A DNA stretch of 64,000 bases from Actinocorallia populi. GTDB lineage: Bacteria; Actinomycetota; Actinomycetes; Streptosporangiales; Streptosporangiaceae. Positions 32,980 through 41,287 of the stretch are shown piece after piece (within the stretch, counting starts at the first letter, position 1; the number at the start of each line of letters is the position of its first letter). The DNA lies in NCBI RefSeq assembly GCF_002995495.1, contig NZ_PVZV01000006.1, positions 310,001 to 374,000 of the forward strand, in the 5' to 3' direction. The notes under the pieces are model-generated. The model was not told the origin of the DNA. It searched no databases and saw only the letters and a list, made by a program, of their open reading frames with translations. The position numbers and the translations under genes were made by a program.

Positions 32980-33661
32980 CGCTTCGTTTCACCTCGCCAG
33001 ATATGTGGACGCCGGGGCCATGCGCCACATGGGCCTCGACCGGCCGGTGCTGCGCGCCACCGAGGGGCTGCTGTTCTGGAGGCTAATGGGCACGGGGCGC
33101 GGCACGTCGATGACACTCGGTGCGGATCTGCGGCGCTGGGCGCTGCTGGCGGTGTGGCGCGACGAACGGCACCTGGAGCGCTTCCTGCGGTACTCGCCCA
33201 TCGCGGCACGCTGGCGGGACGAGGCCGAGGAGTGCTGGCAGGTCCGGCTGCTGCCGCTGGCCTCACGCGGCCGGTGGGGTGGGACGGAGCCGTTCGGGCA
33301 GGCCCGGAGGCCGTCTCCGGTCCCGGATTGCGGACCGGTGGCGGTGCTCACCCGGGCGTCGATCCGGCCGGGCAGGCTGGTCGCCTTCTACCGTTCCGTC
33401 GCGCCGGTGCAGAACGCCCTGCTCCGCCAGAAGGGCTGCCTGGCGTCGGTGGGCATGGGGGAGTGGCCGCTGGCCCGCCAGGCGACCTTCTCCCTGTGGC
33501 GGGACGCCGCCGCGATCAGCGAGTTCGCCTACCGGGGGCTCGAGCACCGCCGGGTGATCCGGGAGGTGCGGACGGCACGCTGGTACTCCGAAGAGCTGTT
33601 CACCCGTTTCGCCCCTTACGGCAGTGAAGGCACCTGGGACGGCGCCGACCCTCTCGGCTGA
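32954..33661 (+). CDS. crtA: Spheroidene monooxygenase-like protein
   Basis: A 235-residue CrtA family protein. Conserved blocks are ASFHLARYVDAGAMRHMGLDRPVL, GLLFWRLMGTGRG and ALLAVWRDERHLERFLR, with a second half ending TFSLWRDAAAISEFAYRG. CrtA introduces keto groups into acyclic carotenoids such as spheroidene or lycopene. ATG 32954 was chosen since conserved sequence begins about ten residues in. The start lies inside the first codons of the divergent PlsY-like gene. It converges with crtB 17 bases later. Confidence 0.78.
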   Translation: MTAANRGSIASFHLARYVDAGAMRHMGLDRPVLRATEGLLFWRLMGTGRGTSMTLGADLRRWALLAVWRDERHLERFLRYSPIAARWRDEAEECWQVRLLPLASRGRWGGTEPFGQARRPSPVPDCGPVAVLTRASIRPGRLVAFYRSVAPVQNALLRQKGCLASVGMGEWPLARQATFSLWRDAAAISEFAYRGLEHRRVIREVRTARWYSEELFTRFAPYGSEGTWDGADPLG

Positions 33662-33678
33662 CCGGCTCTTCCCCTTCT

Positions 33679-34578
33679 TCAGGGGATCCGCACCTGGACG
33701 CGGTGCTCGGCCCGGCACGCCGCCGAGGCCGCACGCAGATGGCGGGCGAAGACGGTCAGCCTGCGGTGGAGGGGCACGCGGACCCGCCGGGCGAGGACCT
33801 CGAAACCGGCCTTCTCGATCTCGTCCAGGATGCCCCCGTACAGCGCGTGTGCCGCCCGGATGCACGGACGGGACGCGGGGACGAGCATCCCGATCCCGGG
33901 AAGGGCCGCGCGGTAGTGCTCGCGGGCACGCCCGGCCTCGAAGGCGAGGAGGTCGCGCAGACGGGGGGAGACGCGCGGAAGTGCGAGGTCGGCCTCGTCC
34001 ACACCGAAGCGCGCCAGGTCGTCCTGGGGGAGGTACACCCGACCCCGGGACAGGTCCTCCCTTACGTCGCGCAGGAAGTTGGTGAGCTGGAAGGCCAGGC
34101 CGAGCTGGCGCGCGGGCTCCCGCGCCTCCTTCTCCCGGCCCGGGAGCGGTTCCAGGACGGGCAGCATCATGGTGCCGATCACCGCGGCGGAGCCCTCCAT
34201 GTACTCCAGGAGGTCGTCGTACGAGGCGTAGCGGGCGACCGACAGGTCGGCGCGCATCGACCGCAGGAAGGCGTCGACGTCCTCGGGGCGGATCCCGAAG
34301 GAGCGCACCGTGTGGGCGAACGCGGGCAGGACGTGGTCGTGGGCGGGCTCGCCCGCCAGGCTCGCCGAGAGCCGGACCGCCAGGCGGTCCAGCGCCGCGG
34401 CCCGGTCGTCCGTCATGGTGAAGGAGTCCACGATCTCGTCGGCGTACCGGGCGAAACCGTAGATCGCGTGCACGTGCCGCCGCTTCCAGGCGGGAAGCAG
34501 CCGCGTGGCCAGGTAGTACGAGCGGCCGAAGCGGGCGTGCAGCCTGCGGCAGATCTCGTAGCTGGCGGTCAGGGTCAT
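33679..34578 (-). CDS. crtB: Phytoene synthase
   Basis: A 299-residue squalene/phytoene synthase condensing two geranylgeranyl diphosphates to phytoene. The two Asp-rich regions are present: IYGFARYADEIVDS (about residues 39-52) and LTNFLRDVREDLSRGRVYLP (about 165-184). ATG 34578 has a GGAGG site and overlaps the stop of crtI as ATGA. No GGPP synthase (crtE) gene is in the window, so the substrate must come from elsewhere. Confidence 0.9.
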   Translation of the reverse strand: MTLTASYEICRRLHARFGRSYYLATRLLPAWKRRHVHAIYGFARYADEIVDSFTMTDDRAAALDRLAVRLSASLAGEPAHDHVLPAFAHTVRSFGIRPEDVDAFLRSMRADLSVARYASYDDLLEYMEGSAAVIGTMMLPVLEPLPGREKEAREPARQLGLAFQLTNFLRDVREDLSRGRVYLPQDDLARFGVDEADLALPRVSPRLRDLLAFEAGRAREHYRAALPGIGMLVPASRPCIRAAHALYGGILDEIEKAGFEVLARRVRVPLHRRLTVFARHLRAASAACRAEHRVQVRIP

Positions 34579-36044
34579 CCGCGGTCCTCCAGGATGCGGT
34601 GTGCCGCCAGGCGCCCCGAGATCAGCACGGGCGGGACCCCGACACCGGGGGCGGTGTGCATGCCCGCGAAGTGCAGGCGGGGGACGCGCCGGGCGGCGCC
34701 CGACGGCCGGAACCAAGCCGTCTGGGCGAACCGGTGGTCGAGGGCGAAGGGCGTGCCCGCCGAGTGGCCTTCCCGCTTCCATTTCCACGGGTCCCACACC
34801 AGCCGGGGCGCGCCGCTCAGATCGCCGTACCCGAGCTCGTCGAGCCGGGTGAGCAGCCGCTCCTGCAGCCGGACGCCGAGCCCGGGGTCGCGGTCTCCGG
34901 AGGCGAGGTTCGGCGTCGGCTCCAGGACGCTCAGAGTGGCGTGCCCCTGCGGTGCGGCGCCGGTGTCCGAGACGGGGTGGGTGACCAGGATGCTCGGGTC
35001 GGGCTGGGGGAGCCCCCGGTCGAGCGCGGTGAACGTCGCGTCCCACTGCCCGCCGAAGTGCAGGGTGTGGTGGGCCTGGCCGGGCAGCGGCCGGTCCAGG
35101 CCGAAGTGCATCACCAGGCAGGAGGGGGAGAAGCGCGGCCTGCGCAGCCGCCAGTCCCGTGCCTCGTCCGGCAGCAGCCCGTCGGCGTGCGCGCGAGGCA
35201 GGTCGCACGCGACCACGACGTGCCGTGCCTCGAGCCGCTCCCCGGTCTCCAGCCGCACGCCGGTGACGCCGGATCCGTCGGCCTCCACCTTCGCGGCGCG
35301 CACTCCGTACCGGAACGCGGCGCCCTTCTTCTCCGCGAGCGCCGCCAGCGCTTTGGGAACGGCGTACATGCCGCCCCGCTCGGGGAAGAAGACCCCGCCG
35401 ACGGTGTCCATGTGCGCGATCACCGCGTAGATGCCGAGGGCCCTGCGGGGCGAAAGGCCGACGTACAGCGACTGGAACGTGTGCGCCCGGATCAGCCGCT
35501 CGTCGGTGAGATGGGACCTGACCAGCCGGTCCAGCCGCCGGAACCCGCCCAGGGAGGCCAGCCGCAGCAGCGTGTACGGCCTGGCGAGGTCGCGCAGCGA
35601 GGTCATGTCCCGGTCGATGAAGGCAGGCCACTCCGTCGCGAACAGCTCGCCCAGCAGGGCGCGGAACCGCAGGTAGCGCGCGGCCTCGTCAGGCCCGCAC
35701 ACCGTGCGGACCTGCTCGACCATCGCGCCGGCGTCCGGCAGGACGTCCAGACGGGAACCGTCGGGGTAGGAGAGCCGGTAGGAGGGGTCGAGCCTGCGCA
35801 GCGGCAGCCACGAGCCCATCTCCTCCCCGGCGGCCGCGAACACGTCGGCGAGGACACCGGGCATGGTGAGCACCGAGGGCCCGGTGTCGAACCGGTACGG
35901 CCCGGCCTGCGCGGTGCCGCAGCAGCCTCCGGGCGCCTCCCGCGCCTCGACGACGGTCACCTCGCGTCCCGCCGAGGCCAGCCGCACCGCGGCGGCGAGC
36001 CCGCCGAGGCCCGCGCCGATCACGACCGTCCGTCCGCTCGTCAC
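34575..36044 (-). CDS. crtI: Phytoene desaturase
   Basis: A 489-residue FAD-dependent desaturase converting phytoene to lycopene-type products. The dinucleotide motif VVIGAGLGGLAAAVRLASAGREVTVVEAREAPGG opens the protein, followed by FDTGPSVLTMPGV. The C-terminal block LHFAGMHTAPGVGVPPVLISGRLAA is typical. The start is GTG 36044, behind GGGGAGGAACGC. That GTG overlaps the stop of a 19-codon leader ORF. It forms an operon with crtB. No lycopene cyclase is present, which supports an acyclic end product. Confidence 0.87.
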   Translation of the reverse strand: MTSGRTVVIGAGLGGLAAAVRLASAGREVTVVEAREAPGGCCGTAQAGPYRFDTGPSVLTMPGVLADVFAAAGEEMGSWLPLRRLDPSYRLSYPDGSRLDVLPDAGAMVEQVRTVCGPDEAARYLRFRALLGELFATEWPAFIDRDMTSLRDLARPYTLLRLASLGGFRRLDRLVRSHLTDERLIRAHTFQSLYVGLSPRRALGIYAVIAHMDTVGGVFFPERGGMYAVPKALAALAEKKGAAFRYGVRAAKVEADGSGVTGVRLETGERLEARHVVVACDLPRAHADGLLPDEARDWRLRRPRFSPSCLVMHFGLDRPLPGQAHHTLHFGGQWDATFTALDRGLPQPDPSILVTHPVSDTGAAPQGHATLSVLEPTPNLASGDRDPGLGVRLQERLLTRLDELGYGDLSGAPRLVWDPWKWKREGHSAGTPFALDHRFAQTAWFRPSGAARRVPRLHFAGMHTAPGVGVPPVLISGRLAAHRILEDRG

Positions 36045-36100
36045 GCGTTCCTCCCCGTGATCCGCGTGAGCGGTCCGCCGGTCGCCGAGGTCGTCGTCAT
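36041..36100 (-). CDS. Possible 19-residue leader peptide ahead of crtI
   Basis: ATG 36100 is preceded by AAGGAG and opens a 19-codon frame (MTTTSATGGPLTRITGRNA). Its TGA (36043-36041) overlaps the crtI GTG, so ribosomes ending here could restart on crtI. The composition is Thr-rich with no clear motif. It could be a coupling or attenuation leader, or a chance ORF. Confidence 0.4.
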   Translation of the reverse strand: MTTTSATGGPLTRITGRNA

Positions 36101-36166
36101 GGGGCTCCTTGGTCGGAGGGGGTCTATCCGCTGCCTCGAACCTTCCGGTCCGGTGCCCCTCCCACA

Positions 36167-36182
36167 CCCCGTGACCACGGGG
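36167..36182 (-). terminator. Short hairpin after the siderophore ABC operon
   Basis: CCCCGTG-AC-CACGGGG forms a 7-bp stem 45 bases downstream of the ABC ATPase stop at 36228 (minus strand). It may end that operon. The rest of 36101-36227 holds the crtI promoter, with no other feature seen. Confidence 0.4.
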
Positions 36183-36227
36183 AATGGCGATCTTCTTACT
36201 CCGGGTTGCCCGCCGCCAGACGCGGCG

Positions 36228-36986
36228 TCAGGAGAAGTAGACGCCGATGCGGCTGCCGCCCAGCTCGTGCACGTCGATGTCGAGGCCGTAGACGGGGCCG
36301 AGGACCTCCGGGGTCATCATCCGCGCGGTCGGGCCCTGCGCGGCGACCGCGCCGTCCTTCATCGCGATGATCGTGTCGGAGTGGCAGGAGGCGAAGTTGA
36401 TGTCGTGCATGACCAGGACGACGGTCTTGCCGTAGTCGTCGGCCATGCGGCGGACCCTGCGCATCATCTGCACCGCGTGCCGCATGTCCAGGTTGTTCAG
36501 CGGCTCGTCGAGCAGGACGTAGTCGGTGTCCTGGCAGAGCACCATCGCCACGTAGGCGCGCTGGCGCTGGCCGCCCGACAGCTGGTCCAGATGCCGGTCG
36601 GCGAGCGGCTCCAGCTCGAAGTAGGCGATGGCCTCGTCGACGAGCGCCAGGTCGGCCGGGGTGAGCCTGCCGCCGCTGTGCGGGAACCGGCCGAAGGCCA
36701 CCAGCTCCCGCACGGTGAGGCGCACCGGCATGTGGTTCTCCTGGCGGAGCACGGCCAGGCGCCTGGCCAGCACCTCGCCGGGCGTGGCCGCCACGTCCAG
36801 GCCGTCCACGGTGACGGTGCCGCCGTCGGCGGGGGCGAGCCGGCTGACGATGGACAGCAGCGTCGACTTGCCCGCCCCGTTGGGGCCGATGACGGAGGTC
36901 ACGCCCCCGGGCTCGATGGTCAGCGAGACCCGGTCGAGCACGGTGGTGCCGTCGTAGCGCTTGGTGACGTCCCTGATCTCGATCAC
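36228..36986 (-). CDS. Iron-siderophore ABC transporter ATPase
   Basis: A 252-residue FecE/FatE-type ATPase. Walker A is IGPNGAGKST (about residues 34-43), the signature LSGGQRQRAYVAMVL (about 136-150), Walker B DYVLLDEPLNNLD and the switch His in VLVMHDINFA. It powers ferric-siderophore import through two permeases encoded directly upstream. GTG 36986 overlaps the permease stop as GTGA; GGGAG lies upstream. This is the final gene of the binding protein-permease-permease-ATPase operon. Confidence 0.87.
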   Translation of the reverse strand: MIEIRDVTKRYDGTTVLDRVSLTIEPGGVTSVIGPNGAGKSTLLSIVSRLAPADGGTVTVDGLDVAATPGEVLARRLAVLRQENHMPVRLTVRELVAFGRFPHSGGRLTPADLALVDEAIAYFELEPLADRHLDQLSGGQRQRAYVAMVLCQDTDYVLLDEPLNNLDMRHAVQMMRRVRRMADDYGKTVVLVMHDINFASCHSDTIIAMKDGAVAAQGPTARMMTPEVLGPVYGLDIDVHELGGSRIGVYFS

Positions 36987-37990
36987 CGTCGTGTCTCCCG
37001 GATGAGCAGGGCGATGAAGTAGGCACCGCCGGCGAAGTTGATGATCACGCTGAGCGCGGTGTTCATGCCGAACACCCGCTCCAGCAGCGTCTGCCCCCCG
37101 GCCAGCACGACCACCGACAGCAGCGCGGCGGCGGGCAGCAGCAGGCCGTGGCGGAAGGCGCCGGTCAGCTGCCGGGCCAGGTTGGCCGCCAGCAGGCCGA
37201 GGAAGGTCAGCGGGCCGACCAGCGCGGTGGCCACCGACACCAGCACCGCGACGACGACCAGCGCCTGGTTGACCACCGAGGCGTGGCCCACGCCCAGGTT
37301 GAGCGCGTAGTCGCGGCCGAGGGCCACCACGTCCAGGCGCGAGGACAGCCGCGCCGTCCACACCGCCGTCGCCGCGACGACCACCGCGGACAGGCCGAGC
37401 AGGCTCGGGTCCACCTGGTTGAAGCCGGCGAACAGGCTGTCCTGCAGCACCACGAAGTCGTTCGGGTTGATCAGCCGGGCGGCCAGCGACGACAGGCTGC
37501 CGAACAGCGTGCCGAACACGATCCCGGCCAGGACCAGCACGAACAGGTCCTTGCGGTCGCGGCCGAACAGCGAGCGGTACAGGCCTCCGGCGAAGAGCAC
37601 CATCGCCGCCACCTGCCCGGCGAACAGCAGCCGCGGGTCGGCGGAGGTCAGCGCCAGCGCGCCGAACAGGAACACGATCAGGGTCTGGACCAGCACGAAG
37701 AGCTGGTCGAACCCCATGATGCCGGGGGTGAGGATGAGGTTGCCGGTGACGGTCTGGAACAGCACGCTGGACACCGCGATCGCGGTCCCGACCACGACCA
37801 TCGCGGCGACCTTGCGGGTCCGGATGCCGAGGGCGTACTCCCAGTTGCCGACGAGCCCGATGAAGCAGAACCCGGCGACCGCGGCCACGGCGAGCCCGGC
37901 CAGCACGAGGAGCACGCGGCGTTCGCGGCGGACGGCCTCCGGGGTGCGGATCCCCGCCTTCGGGGCGTTCAGCATGTTCGTCAGGTTCAT
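36983..37990 (-). CDS. Iron-siderophore ABC permease (FecCD family, FatC-like)
   Basis: A 335-residue FecCD-type permease with about nine to ten hydrophobic helices. RTRKVAAMVVVGTAIAVSSVLFQTVTGNLILTPGIMGFDQLFVL is the family's substrate-channel region. LGHD-type segments appear as LGRDYALNLGVGHASVV, and GPLTFLGLLAANLARQL contacts the ATPase. ATG 37990 overlaps the stop of the first permease (ATGA). It works as a heterodimer with that protein. Confidence 0.86.
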   Translation of the reverse strand: MNLTNMLNAPKAGIRTPEAVRRERRVLLVLAGLAVAAVAGFCFIGLVGNWEYALGIRTRKVAAMVVVGTAIAVSSVLFQTVTGNLILTPGIMGFDQLFVLVQTLIVFLFGALALTSADPRLLFAGQVAAMVLFAGGLYRSLFGRDRKDLFVLVLAGIVFGTLFGSLSSLAARLINPNDFVVLQDSLFAGFNQVDPSLLGLSAVVVAATAVWTARLSSRLDVVALGRDYALNLGVGHASVVNQALVVVAVLVSVATALVGPLTFLGLLAANLARQLTGAFRHGLLLPAAALLSVVVLAGGQTLLERVFGMNTALSVIINFAGGAYFIALLIRETRR

Positions 37991-38985
37991 CGCAGCCCCA
38001 TGCGTTTGCCGCCGCGCAGCAGCAGGGTGAGGAAGACGACGCTGCCGACGACGCCGATGACGGTGGAGACGGGGATCTCGTACGGGAACCGGATGAGGCG
38101 TCCCGCGATGTCGCACACCAGCACGAACAGCGCACCGGCCAGCGCGGTGGCGGGCAGCGCGTGGCGCAGGTTGTCGCCCAGCACCAGGGTGACGAGGTTG
38201 GGCACGATGAGGCTGACGAACGGGATCTCGCCGACGGTGGAGACGACGACCGCGGTGATGACCGCGGTGAGCACCAGGCCGGTGTTGACGACGCGGTCGT
38301 AGCGCACGCCCAGGTTGACGGCGAAGGTGCGGCCCATGCCGGCGACGGTGAAGCGGTCGGCGTACAGGTAGCCCAGGACGGTCACCGCCCCGGCGATCCA
38401 CAGCAGCTCGTAGCGCCCCCGCAGCACGCCGGAGAAGTCGCCGGACGTCCACGCGCCGAGCGTCTGCAGCAGGTCGGCCCGGTAGGCGACGAACATGGTG
38501 GCGGCGCTGACGACCGCGCCGAACATGAGGCCGACGAGCGGCACCAGGATCATGTCGCGGAAGGTGAGCCGGCGCAGGATCCACATGAAGAAGAAGGTGC
38601 CGACCAACGCGAAGAGGACGGCCACGGACATCTTCACGAAGAGGGCCTGGCCCCCGGCGAACAGGGTGGCGACCAGCACGCCGAACGCGGCGGACTCGTT
38701 GGTCCCGGCCGTGGCGGGCGAGACGAACCGGTTGCCGGTGATGTGCATCATGATCAGTCCGGCGACGCTCATGGCGGTGCCGGCGAGCAGGACGGCGAGG
38801 AGGCGGGGCAGCCGCGACTCGAGGAGGACTCGGACCTCCTCGGGGCGTCCGTCGAGCACGCCGGCGGGGGTGAGCCCGCTGACGCCGACGAACAGCGACC
38901 CGGCGGCCAGGGCGGCGAGGAGCACCGTCCCGGCCGCCAGGTGCCGGGTGCGCGGCCGCCCGGTGGTGGCGGGCGGGCGGGTCAT
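37987..38985 (-). CDS. Iron-siderophore ABC permease (FecCD family, FatD-like)
   Basis: A 332-residue FecCD permease. LESRLPRLLAVLLAGTAMSVAGLIMMHITGNRFVSPATAGTNESAAFGVL (about residues 50-99) is the hallmark region, and GEIPFVSLIVPNLVTLVLGDNLRHALP is the ATPase-contact loop. ATG 38985 overlaps the binding-protein stop by one base (TGATG). It is first of the two permeases in the operon. Confidence 0.86.
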   Translation of the reverse strand: MTRPPATTGRPRTRHLAAGTVLLAALAAGSLFVGVSGLTPAGVLDGRPEEVRVLLESRLPRLLAVLLAGTAMSVAGLIMMHITGNRFVSPATAGTNESAAFGVLVATLFAGGQALFVKMSVAVLFALVGTFFFMWILRRLTFRDMILVPLVGLMFGAVVSAATMFVAYRADLLQTLGAWTSGDFSGVLRGRYELLWIAGAVTVLGYLYADRFTVAGMGRTFAVNLGVRYDRVVNTGLVLTAVITAVVVSTVGEIPFVSLIVPNLVTLVLGDNLRHALPATALAGALFVLVCDIAGRLIRFPYEIPVSTVIGVVGSVVFLTLLLRGGKRMGLR

Positions 38986-39935
38986 CAGGCGAGGCTGTCG
39001 CCGACGGCCTTGACCATGGACTCGACCGAGCCGAGCGCGGTCGGCGCGATGTACCAGGTGAACGCGTCGAGGTAGACGATCTTGTCGTTCTTCGCGGCCT
39101 CGGTCTGCTTCACCAGCGCGTTGTCCAGGACCTGCGCGGCGGCCTGGCCCTCCTCGCCGATGGCGGCGTCGCGGTCGACGACGTACAGCAGGTCGGGGTC
39201 GGTCTCGGCGATGAACTCGTGCGAGACGGCGTTGCCGTGGGTGTCGGTCTTCAGGCCGGTCGCGGCGGGCTTCACGCCGAGCACGTCGTGCACGATGCCG
39301 AACCGGCCGCCGGGGCCGTGGGCGCTGATCTTGCCGCCGGTGGTGAGCACGATGAGGCCGGTGCGCTCGTCGGCCCTGCCCCTGACGTCGGCGATGGACT
39401 GGTCGAGCGCGGACAGGCGCTGCCCGACCTGGTCCTCCTTGCCCACGAGCCTGCCGAGGGCCTCGGTGCGGGCGCGGAAACTGCCGACGAAGTCGGTCTG
39501 GTCGACGGTCAGGTCGACGGTCGGCGCGATCTTCTTCAGCTCGGGGTAGGCGGCGGCGGAGCGGCCGGCCACCACGATCAGGTCGGGCGCCAGGGCGTTG
39601 ACCTTCTCGTAGTCGGGCTCGAACAGCGAACCGACCTTGGGGTAGGTGTCGCCGGAGTACTCGGCCAGGTCGCCCGGCAGGTTCTCCACGGCGGGGACGC
39701 CGGCGACCTTCACGCCGAGCTCGTCCAGGGTCGCCAGGTAGCCGACGTCGAAGACGACGATCTTCTCCGGGGTCCCCTCGACGGTGGTGGAGCCCTGGGC
39801 GTGCTCCACGGTCACGCTGCCGCCGGAGCCCTCGGCCGCGGAGTCGGCCTCGGATCCGCCGCACGCGGCGGGCAGGAGCAGGAAGGGCAGGAGGAACAGG
39901 CCGGACAGGCGGGCCCGCAACGGGGTATGGCGCAT
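38985..39935 (-). CDS. Siderophore-binding lipoprotein (FatB/CeuE-like)
   Basis: A 316-residue class III periplasmic-type binding protein. The signal peptide ends at the lipobox with Cys25 (LLPAACGG). KIVVFDVGYLATLDELGVKVAGVP, PDLIVVAGRSAAAYPELKKIAPTVDL and LDAFTWYIAPTALGSVESMVK resemble the FatB/CeuE/VctP group, which binds catecholate-type or petrobactin-like siderophores. ATG 39935 was chosen over ATG 39959 because GAGG lies 5 bases upstream. An iron box lies 28 bases above the start, so the operon should be derepressed by iron shortage. Confidence 0.87.
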   Translation of the reverse strand: MRHTPLRARLSGLFLLPFLLLPAACGGSEADSAAEGSGGSVTVEHAQGSTTVEGTPEKIVVFDVGYLATLDELGVKVAGVPAVENLPGDLAEYSGDTYPKVGSLFEPDYEKVNALAPDLIVVAGRSAAAYPELKKIAPTVDLTVDQTDFVGSFRARTEALGRLVGKEDQVGQRLSALDQSIADVRGRADERTGLIVLTTGGKISAHGPGGRFGIVHDVLGVKPAATGLKTDTHGNAVSHEFIAETDPDLLYVVDRDAAIGEEGQAAAQVLDNALVKQTEAAKNDKIVYLDAFTWYIAPTALGSVESMVKAVGDSLA

Positions 39936-39962
39936 GGGAACCTCGTGGGAACGATCCAAAAT

Positions 39963-39981
39963 TTAGGTTAGCCTAACCTAC
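39963..39981 (-). promoter_or_regulatory. DmdR/IdeR iron box of the siderophore importer operon
   Basis: TTAGGTTAGCCTAACCTAC differs from the 19-bp iron-box consensus at only two positions. It sits directly upstream of the binding-protein gene and is a high-confidence site for an iron-dependent DtxR-family repressor. Confidence 0.88.
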
Positions 39982-40020
39982 TAACGATCCCTGGTCCGTC
40001 TGGGGGTGTCCGTTCCTGAA

Positions 40021-40066
40021 CAAATAAGACGGAACCATATCCGGAGATACGATTCCGTCTTATTTG
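40021..40066 (-). terminator. Intrinsic terminator of the pca/pob operon
   Basis: A perfect 14-bp stem (40021-40034 with 40053-40066) includes the AT-rich arms CAAATAAG/CTTATTTG. An inner TATC/GATA pairing sits in the loop. It starts 8 bases after the pobA stop on the minus strand. The T-rich descending arm makes it the most classical terminator in the window. Confidence 0.8.
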
Positions 40067-40074
40067 CTGGCTCG

Positions 40075-41280
40075 CTATTCGACGATGTCTTCGGCACCCG
40101 GTAGGGGGAGTCCGACGTAGTTCTCGGCCAGCGAGGTCGCCGCGGCGGCGGAGGTCGCCGTGTAGTGCAGCTGCGCCAGCTGGAGCCTGAGCTCGAAGGG
40201 GTCCCGCGACGGCTGGGCGTGCAGCATCGACGTCATCAGGTAGGAGAAGTGCTCGGCCCGCCACACGCGCCGCAGCGCGTCGGCGGAGTAGGAGTCGAGC
40301 CCGCCCTCGTCGCCGGTGCGGTACCAGCGCAGCAGGGCCGCGGCCAGCAGCGTCACGTCGGCGGCGGCGAGGTTGAGGCCCTTGGCGCCGGTCGGGGGCA
40401 CGATGTGCGCGGCGTCGCCCGCCAGGAAGAGGCGGCCGTGCCGCATCGGCTCGGTGACGAAGCTGCGCATCGGGGTGATGCTCTTGTCGGTGATGGGGCC
40501 GGTGCCGAGCTCCCAGCCGCCGTCGACGGCGAAGCGGTTCGCCAGCTCGTCCCAGATCCGGGCGTCGGACCAGTTCTCGAGCCTCTCGTCCGGGGAGACC
40601 TGCAGGTAGAGCCGGCTGACCTCGGGGCTGCGCATGCTGTGCAGGGCGAAGCCCTCGGGGTGGTGGGCGTAGATGAGCTCCTCGCAGGACGGCGGGACGT
40701 CGGCGAGGACGCCCAGCCAGGAGAAGGGGTAGACGCGCTCGAAGGTGTCCGCGCCGGGCAGCGAGCGGCGGCCGATGCCGTGGAACCCGTCGCAGGCTGC
40801 GACGACGTCGCAGGCGAGGGTGTGCTCCTGGCCGCGGCGCCGGTAGCGGACCTGAGGGGAGTCGCCGTCGATGCCGCTGATCTCCAGGGCCTCGGCCTCG
40901 AACAGGATCGGCTGGTCCTCGTCCAGGCGCAGGCCGATGAGGTCCTTGACGACCTCGGTCTGGGCGTAGACCATGACGGACCGCCCGCCGGTCAGCGAGG
41001 GGAAGTCGATCCGGTGGGACTCGCCGCCGAAGCGCAGCTCGATGCCGTCGTGGCGCAGGCCCTGCCGGTCCATGCGCCTGCCGGCGCCGGTGGCGCGCAG
41101 GATGTCGACGGTGCCCTGCTCGAGGATGCCGGCGCGCTGGCGGCGTTCGACGTAGGAGCGGTCGCGGCTCTCCAGGACGACGGTGTCGATGCCGCGCCGG
41201 TGCAGCAGGTGGGCGAGCAGCAGCCCGGCGGGGCCTGCTCCGATGATGGCGACCTGGGTGCGGGTGGGTGGGTTCTGCAT
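40075..41280 (-). CDS. pobA: 4-hydroxybenzoate 3-monooxygenase
   Basis: A 401-residue flavin hydroxylase converting 4-hydroxybenzoate to protocatechuate with NAD(P)H and O2. The FAD motifs are VAIIGAGPAGLLLAHLLHRRGIDTVVLE (about residues 9-36), ACDGFHGIGR (about 162-171) and RLFLAGDAAHIVPPTGAKGLNLA (about 283-305). QRAGILEQGTVDILR and YLQVSPDE are characteristic of PobA. It ends the pca operon, starting 7 bases after the pcaL stop, so substrate entry is co-expressed with ring cleavage. Confidence 0.92.
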   Translation of the reverse strand: MQNPPTRTQVAIIGAGPAGLLLAHLLHRRGIDTVVLESRDRSYVERRQRAGILEQGTVDILRATGAGRRMDRQGLRHDGIELRFGGESHRIDFPSLTGGRSVMVYAQTEVVKDLIGLRLDEDQPILFEAEALEISGIDGDSPQVRYRRRGQEHTLACDVVAACDGFHGIGRRSLPGADTFERVYPFSWLGVLADVPPSCEELIYAHHPEGFALHSMRSPEVSRLYLQVSPDERLENWSDARIWDELANRFAVDGGWELGTGPITDKSITPMRSFVTEPMRHGRLFLAGDAAHIVPPTGAKGLNLAAADVTLLAAALLRWYRTGDEGGLDSYSADALRRVWRAEHFSYLMTSMLHAQPSRDPFELRLQLAQLHYTATSAAAATSLAENYVGLPLPGAEDIVE

Positions 41281-41287
41281 GGTTTCC

